A stretch of 64,000 nt of DNA from Actinomadura rayongensis (GTDB lineage: Bacteria; Actinomycetota; Actinomycetes; Streptosporangiales; Streptosporangiaceae). Positions 58,801 to 64,000 of the stretch are shown piece after piece. A model generated the notes under the pieces. It was not told where the DNA came from. It made no database searches and saw only the letters and a list, made by a program, of their open reading frames with translations. Position numbers and translations under genes: made by a program. Numbering within the stretch: position 1 is the first letter of the stretch; every line of letters starts with the position of its first letter. The stretch spans positions 249,325-313,324 of the forward strand of contig NZ_WUTW01000003.1 of the NCBI RefSeq assembly GCF_009831215.1, in the 5' to 3' direction.

Positions 58801-60608
58801 CCGCGTCCACCGACGACCACGACCTGTTCCTGCAGACGCTCGCCGGGGCGGAGGTGCTGCTGCCCGTCCCCGACGACATGGACTACACGCTGCGGCCTGG
58901 CCGTCCGGGGTTCCCGTGGCGGACGCGCGAGGTCGACGGCGTCACGACCGTCCCGGTGTTCACCTCGCCGGAGCGGCTGGTCGAGGAGGCGCGGCGGGCG
59001 GGGACGAACGCCGAGTACCTGACGCTGCCGTTCACGACCGTCCTGCGCTACTGGCCGGACAAGGAGTGGCCGCTCGCGGTGAACGCGGGGTCCCCGGCGG
59101 GCGGGACGGTCCACGCCGAGCAGCTTCCCGGCCTCGCGACCTGGGCGGACCAGCGCGCGGCGCGGCGGCTCGGCGAGTCGTTCGAGCCGCAGAACGAGGT
59201 CGAGGAGCGGCTGTTCGAGGCGGCCGGACGCGGTGACGCCGACGGGTTCTTCGCGATCCTGGCGGGCGCGCAGGTGCTCGTCCCGGCCGAGCCGCAGACG
59301 CTGTGGGGCATCGCGCCGGACGATCCGGAGTTCCCGTGGCGTCCGGTGCCCGTCCACGGCCGCACGGCGATCCAGGTGTTCACGTCGCTGCGCTGGATGA
59401 ACGAGGCGATCGGCAGTTCGAGGTTCGTCATGCCGAGCTTCCAGGAGATGGCGGCGGCGTGGCCGGACGACGGGTGGACGCTCGTCCTCAACCCCGGCAC
59501 GCCGATCGACGCCGCGCTCCCGGCCGAGCGGGTCCGGACGTTCGGCGCCGCGCCGCCCGAGGCGGCCCCCGACCCCGAGCCGCAGCCCCTGCCGCGCACC
59601 GACGAGCCGGAGTTCGAGCCCGGCAACCGCATCGACCAGGAACTGTACGAGGCCGTCCGCGCGGGCGACTCCGACGCGTTCCTGCGCGTCCTGCTGGCCG
59701 CGAACGTCCTGGTACCGATTCCGGAAGACGCGCCGCTGGAGGTCACGCCCGTCCAGCGCGAGTTCCGGTGGGACGCGGCGCTGCGCGACCCGTCCTCGGT
59801 CCGCGTGTTCACCTCGATGGTGCGGCTGCGCGAGGTGCTGCCGGAGTCGCGGTTCGTGTACGCGGACTTCCGCGAGCTGATCGCGGTGTGGCCGCGCGAC
59901 GACTGGGCGATGCTGCTCAACCCGGGCACGCGGATCGGCGCGTCGCTGGAGGGCGGCCAGGTCCGGTCGCTGAGCGAGTGGGCGGCGCGGGTGGGCCTCG
60001 TCCGGCCGCGTCCGGAACCGGCGGTGGCCGAGCCCGAACCGGCGCCGCGGCCCGAACCGCGCCGCGAGCCGGAGCCCGAGCCGGACGGCGAACCGCTCCC
60101 GACGCCGGCGATCATGCAGAAGGTCGTCCCGCACGGCCATGTCGGCTGGTATCTGGAGCAGGGCTACGACCGGGTCGGCGGGTTCGTCCACCCGACCTCG
60201 GACGTCGCCGAGCTGCAGACCCCGGCGCAGCTCTACGAGACGCTCGGCCTGCTCTACGCGGACTCGCCGTTCTCGGCGACCGACGAGAGCGTCTACGTGA
60301 TCCGCTGGCCCGCGTACTGCTCGGACCTGTACCGGGTGCCGTTCGGCGGCCGGACGGACGAGGAACTGGCCGCGTGGGGCGACGCGGGCTGGGTCGTGGA
60401 GGCGCCGCCGTTCCAGGGGTCGGGCTTCGCGCCGGGCAGCGCGGGGTCGATCCGCGAGTACAAGGTGGACAGCGTCCGGCTCCCGCACGGCGCGGAGATG
60501 TACCTGGTCGGAGCGGACCGCTCGGAGCGGTTCGTCGCGATGTACGACCCGGACCGGCTGGCGTGGCTGCGGCCCGAGGCGGGTGAACCCGACGGTGATC
60601 GACGTTGA
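55863..60608 (+). CDS. Giant multi-SseB-domain protein with long Pro/Gly repeat region
   Basis: The 1581-aa product is read from ATG 55863; GTG 55884, behind AGGGGGTGG, is a better-supported start by ribosome-binding site. An SseB-like domain lies at about 12-135 (ELERRLVEAVRAGDREAYFR, LAFTSAAAMLACLGPG). Three more lie at about 968-1090, 1104-1225 and 1251-1370, each starting with a VERELL/VEERLF/IDQELY helix, then a VFTS segment and a WP(D/R)(D/K) motif. Between the first and second is a low-complexity region, PPG-rich (238-490), then tandem TERPGFTPGG-like repeats (about 690-810). The C-terminal 170 residues are distinct. SseB-domain proteins in actinomycetes accompany type VII secretion; no ESX genes are visible. 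Confidence 0.85.
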   Translation: MKQGVATVADVWRPTSELERRLVEAVRAGDREAYFRMLAEAELLLPVAPDLVEDVLANRVQPPWPTREDDGRVHVLAFTSAAAMLACLGPGVRHFLTVSFADVAQSWPELRWWLAVDAVPSGAAPLPLEGRLPGWFVRQILDGDALPPQAGRPDVLEPPVPLPRGAHRAPDAPVPVAPPDAPAEPAPQGAHHAAVAPDGPPAEPDPAGLPYAAPAPWTPGRPSVDDGTLDADSFTRPSPDTPGATSNAPGIPPGAAPNVPPGTPGAAHGAPGATSSAPPNIPGAPTDGPPEAPGRPPGATPEVQPGMPGATSNVPPRGTAPSGTYGAPADATLDRPPATPGDAHSTPPGAIPGVAPGAAHSAPPGTTPGGLPGDAHGAPPGTTPGGPPSAPGGAHGTPSDVVPGAVPGGAPSDATLDGLPGTPGDAHGTPPGAIPGAAPGTPPGTPPGSAPGTPPGIPPSSVPGTSPGSVPGGAPGASSDATPGLPPGLGGEQGLHGAPPAEPGAGLPPFSRPEPDADRPGHPVPPLPGEAGDAYASPERGVPPFDPSSGGRVNGVEVPPPGDRPFAESGVPADDADRSSFLRPGADAPRGADDGRPPYAPGDAGDQDTGLPPFAAHGAAGPAAPAPGEAGAEPPSFAPPGSSGEHGVERPSRTPVGEPGAEAPSSGELGVGEHPTSVPGGEPRLSERPGFAPGSDHGTERPGFTPGDEHDTERLGFTPGGEPGTERPGSAPGSEFGIELPGGEHGTERPGFTPGDERDTERLGFTPGGEHGTERPGFTPGGERDTERPGSAPGGEFGTELPGFTPGGEQGAGRVGAHGAGERESERTDGAGGVGEFGAERPGLAPGREGGPGEPGAEPPGGELGEERSGRGTGPDGPQPSFVAAGDAERGVEFAADEDDDPSATTRDPYPVVKARGGRKAGEADVRTEPSPTETQVDLPPVDDESGWEDLRDQHRALPRDRARAPFEPANDVERELLRAASTDDHDLFLQTLAGAEVLLPVPDDMDYTLRPGRPGFPWRTREVDGVTTVPVFTSPERLVEEARRAGTNAEYLTLPFTTVLRYWPDKEWPLAVNAGSPAGGTVHAEQLPGLATWADQRAARRLGESFEPQNEVEERLFEAAGRGDADGFFAILAGAQVLVPAEPQTLWGIAPDDPEFPWRPVPVHGRTAIQVFTSLRWMNEAIGSSRFVMPSFQEMAAAWPDDGWTLVLNPGTPIDAALPAERVRTFGAAPPEAAPDPEPQPLPRTDEPEFEPGNRIDQELYEAVRAGDSDAFLRVLLAANVLVPIPEDAPLEVTPVQREFRWDAALRDPSSVRVFTSMVRLREVLPESRFVYADFRELIAVWPRDDWAMLLNPGTRIGASLEGGQVRSLSEWAARVGLVRPRPEPAVAEPEPAPRPEPRREPEPEPDGEPLPTPAIMQKVVPHGHVGWYLEQGYDRVGGFVHPTSDVAELQTPAQLYETLGLLYADSPFSATDESVYVIRWPAYCSDLYRVPFGGRTDEELAAWGDAGWVVEAPPFQGSGFAPGSAGSIREYKVDSVRLPHGAEMYLVGADRSERFVAMYDPDRLAWLRPEAGEPDGDRR

Positions 60609-60636
60609 CGGACGGCCTTACTGGACGGAGGGCATC

Positions 60637-61011
60637 ATGGCACCCATCCGCGACGGTTATCTGGCCCGTTGGCTGGGCCGGGACTTCGAGGCGGCGCCCG
60701 GCGCGGACGGCGAGATCCGCCTGTACGCCCCGGAACCGACCGACGGTTTCGAGGAGCTGCGCCCCGGCCGGTACCGCCGGACCGTCCCGGCCTTCGAGGT
60801 CGAGGCGCTGCGGTACGTCCGGACGACGTGCAGGTGGCGGGGCGAGCCGTTCGTGATCGTCGGGGAGCACGAGGGCTGGCTGCGGGTGGAGTACGCGGGC
60901 GGGCGCGCGCCCGTCGCCGAGCGGCTCGGCCTCGACCGCGTGGACCAGGGCGTGTGGCAGAGCTGGGCGCCGCGCGACGAGGTGGAGGACGTGCGGGAGG
61001 AGTCCGTCTGA
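60637..61011 (+). CDS. Hypothetical protein (124 aa) downstream of the SseB giant
   Basis: The gene is read from ATG 60637, behind GGACGGAGGGCATC. GTG 60583, which would overlap the SseB gene by 26 bp, is also possible. The product begins MAPIRDGYLARWLGRDFEA and contains RYVRTTCRWRGEPFVIVGEH and WLRVEYAGGRAPVAERLGLD, a compact beta-rich pattern seen in small actinomycete proteins that follow SseB genes. No enzymatic motif is seen. Spacing makes it part of the same transcription unit as the SseB protein. Confidence 0.75.
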   Translation: MAPIRDGYLARWLGRDFEAAPGADGEIRLYAPEPTDGFEELRPGRYRRTVPAFEVEALRYVRTTCRWRGEPFVIVGEHEGWLRVEYAGGRAPVAERLGLDRVDQGVWQSWAPRDEVEDVREESV

Positions 61012-61165
61012 CGTCCGGCTTGCGATGACGCCCCGCTCGTGCTGGCATGAAGTGCGCACCGGATCGTTACCGGCGCGTCAAAAATTCTTCATGAGTGAGC
61101 AATGGCGCCCTGGGTAGGGGACGAACCAGGCGTACATGGGGCGAACGCGACGGAGGTGCGGGGGC

Positions 61166-62038
61166 GTGCTCTCCCGTTCGACGGGTCATCGGATCCTGCT
61201 CGGCGTGGGACTGGCGACGGTCGTCGCCGCGACCCCCGCCCCCGATCCCTCGGGGTCGGACAGTCCCACGCCGGATCCGAGCCCGACGACGACGCCGCCA
61301 CGCGCCGAGCTGCTGGTGAGCGCGACGCCCGGCAAGGCGAAGGCCAAGCCGGGCGAGACGGTGCCGGTGACCGTCCGGGTGCACGCCCAGAAGGCGGCGG
61401 CGACCGGCGTGCGCGTCACGCGGATCGCGGCAAGCCCGAAGAAGGCCGTCGTCGGCGGCGAGTGCCCGGCCCCGTTCACGGCGCCCGGCTGCACGCTCGG
61501 GACGCTCGCGGCGGGCGGACGGGACACCGTGCTCGCGACCGTCGGCGTCCCGGACGACCTGGCGGCGACCACGGCCGTCACCCTGTCGGTCACGGTGACG
61601 GCCGAGAACGCCGACGCCGGATCCGCCGCCGCGACCGTCACGTTCGCGGTGCCGGTGAAGTCCACGCCGCTGCCGACGAAGACGACGGCCCCGCCGAAGA
61701 AGAAGAAAAAGAAGGCGGCCCCGGCGCCGCGTCCGGTGCCGCAGGCCGCCCCGCCCCCGCCGCTGCCGCCCGCGCACACCGTCGCGCCGCCGACCGTCAC
61801 GACGAGCGTGCCGCTGCCGTCGGTGCAGGCCCCGGCGGTCGCGCAGGAGCGGACGTCCGCGCTCCCGCAGAACAGGCTCCGCAGCAACAGCGCGGTCGTG
61901 GCGCGGAACGCGGAGTTCGAGCGCGTCGCGGGCGTGCAGGCGGCGTGGCTCGCGGCGCTGTTCGTCGCGACGCTGCTCGTCCTGACGCAGGCGCGGCTCG
62001 GCCGCCGGACCGTCCGCCGGCGGGTCAGGTCCCGCTGA
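61166..62038 (+). CDS. Secreted protein with Ig-like/DUF11-type domain and C-terminal membrane anchor
   Basis: The 290-aa product is read from GTG 61166, behind GGAGGTGCGGGGGC; ATG 61136 is possible but weaker. An N-terminal signal peptide (RILLGVGLATVVAATPAP) is followed by a Pro/Asp/Thr linker. A domain at about 40-165 has GKAKAKPGETVPVTVRVHAQ, as in DUF11/CARDB-like beta-sandwiches. A Lys-rich and Pro-rich stalk (PPKKKKKKAAPAP) follows, and near the C-terminus a membrane helix AAWLAALFVATLLVLT with an Arg tail. It is likely a cell-surface stalked protein. It overlaps the end of the convergent methyltransferase gene by 14 bp. Confidence 0.8.
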   Translation: MLSRSTGHRILLGVGLATVVAATPAPDPSGSDSPTPDPSPTTTPPRAELLVSATPGKAKAKPGETVPVTVRVHAQKAAATGVRVTRIAASPKKAVVGGECPAPFTAPGCTLGTLAAGGRDTVLATVGVPDDLAATTAVTLSVTVTAENADAGSAAATVTFAVPVKSTPLPTKTTAPPKKKKKKAAPAPRPVPQAAPPPPLPPAHTVAPPTVTTSVPLPSVQAPAVAQERTSALPQNRLRSNSAVVARNAEFERVAGVQAAWLAALFVATLLVLTQARLGRRTVRRRVRSR

Positions 62039-62843
62039 CGAGCGCGTAGCAGGCGATCGCGGCGGCGGCCACGACGTTGAGGGAGTCGACGCCGCTCGCG
62101 AGCGCGCCCGCGTCCATCGGGATGCGGACGGGCGCGTCCGCCTCGGCCAGCCAGTGGGATGTCAGCCCGTCGCCCTCGGAGCCGAGCAGCAGCGCGACCC
62201 GCTCGCCGGACGGGGCGGCGGTCAGCGGCACGGCGGACGCGTCCGGGGTGAGGGCGAGCAGCGTGAACCCGGCTTTGCGCAGGGTGTCCAGGCCGTCCCG
62301 CCGGTGCGCCATGCGCGCGTACGGCACGGCGAACACCGCGCCCATCGACACCTTCACCGCACGCCGGTAGAGCGGGTCGGCGCAGCGCCGGGACAGCACG
62401 ACGGCGTCCACGCCGAGCGCGGCGGCGCACCGGAAGATCGCGCCGACGTTGGCGTGGTCGACCAGGTCCTCCAGGACGAGCAGGCGCCGCGCTTCGGCCA
62501 CGACCGACGCGACGTCCGGCAGCGGCAGCCGCCGCAGCGACGCCAGCGCGCCCCGGTGGACCGGGAAGCCCGCCACCGCCTCCACCACGGCGTCGGCGGC
62601 GACGTAGACGGGCGCGTCGGCGGCGTCCAGCGCGTCGGCGAGCGGCTCCACCCAGCGGTCGGCCATGAGGAACGAGCGGGCCGGGTGCCCGGTGGCGAGG
62701 GCGCGCCGGATGACCTTCTCGCCCTCGGCGATGAACAGGCCGTGCTCGGCCTCCAGGCTCTTGCGGAGGTTGACGTCGCGCAGCCGCGTGTAGTCGGCGA
62801 GACGCGGGTCGGCGGGGTCGGCGACGGGGACGAGACGGGCCAT
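62025..62843 (-). CDS. TrmH/SpoU-family RNA 2'-O-methyltransferase
   Basis: The 272-aa protein is read from ATG 62843; ATG 62852 is an alternative. The N-terminal substrate-binding part (VNLRKSLEAEHGLFIAEGEK) precedes the knotted SPOUT domain with LVLEDLVDHANVGAIFRCAA, VALLLGSEGDGL and IPMDAGALASGVDSLNVVAA (motifs 1-3). It methylates ribose 2'-OH in rRNA or tRNA; the exact nucleotide cannot be inferred. It is divergent from the last gene in the window. Confidence 0.92.
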   Translation of the reverse strand: MARLVPVADPADPRLADYTRLRDVNLRKSLEAEHGLFIAEGEKVIRRALATGHPARSFLMADRWVEPLADALDAADAPVYVAADAVVEAVAGFPVHRGALASLRRLPLPDVASVVAEARRLLVLEDLVDHANVGAIFRCAAALGVDAVVLSRRCADPLYRRAVKVSMGAVFAVPYARMAHRRDGLDTLRKAGFTLLALTPDASAVPLTAAPSGERVALLLGSEGDGLTSHWLAEADAPVRIPMDAGALASGVDSLNVVAAAAIACYALVSGT

Positions 62844-63022
62844 GCTCCCCATTCTGGCCCCGCGCCGCCGGGGGTTCGTCCGGGCACGCGGCGTGACCGC
62901 CGCCGGGACCGTACCAACGGGATGACCTGCGAGATCACCATTTTGCGGCTCTTTGTAACCTCCATGGCGGACTACTACAGTGCCGGGGAACATGAACGTG
63001 TTTCTGGTGAATCGAGGCTGCC

Positions 63023-64000
63023 GTGAGCGGACGTCATCGCAACGACTTCCCTGATGAGGGGGCGGAGGGCGGTGAGCACGACCCGTCCCGTCCGGTCTTC
63101 GGGCCGGCGAACGACGGGTCGTCCGACTGGTTCGCGCCGCGCGACAGCCAGAGCCCGCGGGTGACGCCCGGCGAGTCCGGCGAGTGGTCCGCCCTCGGCG
63201 GGACGTCCGACAGCGGATCCCGGGGCACGACGCCGCCTCCGCCCTCGTCCGGGCCCTACGGGACGTACGGGTACGGCTCGGGGGCGTACGAGCGCCCGTC
63301 CACGGCGAGCGGCGGGTTCGAGCAGCCGCCGTCCGGAACCGGCGGATACGAGCGCCCGACGAGCGCCACGGGCGGGTTCCAGTTGCCGCCGGGCGGGACC
63401 GGCGGCTTCGAGCGGCCCACCGGCGGCACGGGCGGGTTCGAGCTGCCGCCGTCCGGGACGGGCGGGTTCGAGCGGCCCGCAGGCGGAACGGGCGGGTACG
63501 GCCGGTCCTCGGGCGGGTATGAGCGGCCGTCCACCGGAAGCGGTGGGTTCGAGCTGCCGTCGTCCGGGACGGGCGGATATGAGCGGCCGTCGAGCGGAAG
63601 TGGCGAGATCGGCGGGTACACGCTGCCGGGCGCGTCCAGCGCGGGGTACCGCGGCTACGACACCATGTCGGGCTCGGGCGAGCGCCAGGGCGGGTTCTTC
63701 GGCGGCCGGTCGGGCGGCGACTCCGGCGGGCCGGGCGGGCCGGGCGGCTCCGGCGAGTACGGGCGGCCCCGCAGGAAGCGCCGCGGCGTGCTGATCGGCC
63801 CGCTGGCGGGCGCGATCGGCCTCGCGGTGCTGCTCGGCGTCGGCGTCTACGCGTTCCTCGGGACGGGCGGCTGCGGCGGCGACGGCGCGCTGCGGCTGCG
63901 CGTCTCGGCCGCCCCCGACATCGCGCCGGCCGTCCGCAAGGCCGTCGACCGGTTCAACGACCAGGGCCGCAAGGTGGACGGCAAGTGCGTCCAGGCGTCC
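63023..64000 (+). CDS. Gly-rich membrane-anchored protein, start of a substrate-binding/VWA-type protein (truncated by window end)
   Basis: The frame opens at GTG 63023 and runs 326 codons to the window edge without a stop. Residues 1-90 are charged and polar. Residues about 90-200 are tandem repeats of roughly 17 residues of the type GGFELPPSGTGGFERP. A basic patch RPRRKRRG and a membrane helix VLIGPLAGAIGLAVLLGVGV (about 253-272) follow. After the helix come a Cys-containing segment and LRLRVSAAPDIAPAVRKAVD, which resembles the start of the extracellular substrate-binding domain in actinomycete proteins that end in a VWA domain. The VWA part itself is not visible. Confidence 0.7.
   Translation, partial: MSGRHRNDFPDEGAEGGEHDPSRPVFGPANDGSSDWFAPRDSQSPRVTPGESGEWSALGGTSDSGSRGTTPPPPSSGPYGTYGYGSGAYERPSTASGGFEQPPSGTGGYERPTSATGGFQLPPGGTGGFERPTGGTGGFELPPSGTGGFERPAGGTGGYGRSSGGYERPSTGSGGFELPSSGTGGYERPSSGSGEIGGYTLPGASSAGYRGYDTMSGSGERQGGFFGGRSGGDSGGPGGPGGSGEYGRPRRKRRGVLIGPLAGAIGLAVLLGVGVYAFLGTGGCGGDGALRLRVSAAPDIAPAVRKAVDRFNDQGRKVDGKCVQAS

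Noticed and set aside
56328..60488. A 1386-codon open frame on the minus strand
   Set aside because: It lies antisense to the SseB giant, is Arg/Pro/His-rich and has no recognisable domain; long antisense frames are routine in very GC-rich DNA.

Overview
This window is chromosomal DNA of a very high-GC actinomycete. The evidence is the near-uniform G/C at third codon positions, frequent GTG starts, ATGA/GTGA stop-start overlaps, several XRE(DUF5753)/DUF397 regulators, a DUF574 methyltransferase, Pkn-type kinases, an SseB-domain giant and a FKBP/PBP cell-envelope block. The gene content resembles the Actinomadura/Thermomonosporaceae group, but that family assignment is inference; the sequence alone securely supports only 'actinomycete'. 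No insertion sequence, integrase, rRNA operon or CRISPR array was found.

Layout. (1) 1-7.1 kb: a leftward vitamin B12 operon behind a cobalamin riboswitch: chelatase (ChlI/ChlD-type fusion), cobO, cobB, a GNAT, a 132-aa unknown, a shortened cobL, a cobE/CbiG-C-like gene and cobH running off the left edge. (2) 7.1-25 kb: regulators and exporters: a WhiJ-like trio (ATPase, XRE, DUF397), an acetolactate-synthase-like ThDP enzyme, two methyltransferases, an AhpD-like protein, two DHA2 exporters, an ECF sigma factor with a SnoaL-like tail, a TetR/SDR divergent pair, a repeat-rich 1-kb gene desert, and a two-component system. (3) 25-33.9 kb: TetR, two tandem paralogous transmembrane Ser/Thr kinases, a LysE exporter, a MarR/MFS divergent pair, an aryl-CoA-ligase-like enzyme lacking its C-terminal catalytic lysine, and a DUF1444 protein. 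(4) 33.9-37.1 kb: a second B12 operon (phosphotransferase, cobD, cobQ). (5) 37.2-49.9 kb: tRNA-Arg(TCT) followed by an accessory-looking segment with a zinc-ribbon protein, a sugar transporter plus glucose-dehydrogenase-like pair, a four-gene operon (SARP/BTAD regulator, pseudokinase, UPF1-like helicase, winged-helix protein), a DUF397/XRE pair and a NYN-type protein; tRNA 3'-end-like fragments lie inside and at the far side of this segment. (6) 50-64 kb: a cell-envelope block: membrane-anchored double FKBP, class A PBP with a 500-residue acidic N-terminus, a lipoprotein, a 1581-aa SseB-domain protein, a small protein, a secreted anchored protein, an RNA 2'-O-methyltransferase, and a truncated Gly-rich membrane protein.

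The best candidate for an undescribed system is the operon at 41.0-47.5 kb. The C-terminus of the SARP-like regulator and the N-terminus of the neighbouring pseudokinase carry matching short Asn/Gly-rich motifs (VINGTSIKNYG versus LVNGDQFKNYYG). Pairing of short motifs between adjacent genes is the hallmark of bacterial amyloid-type signalling partners, and here it is coupled to an SF1 helicase. The functional reading (stress or invader response) is inference; the motif match, pseudokinase substitutions and gene coupling can be read directly from the sequence.
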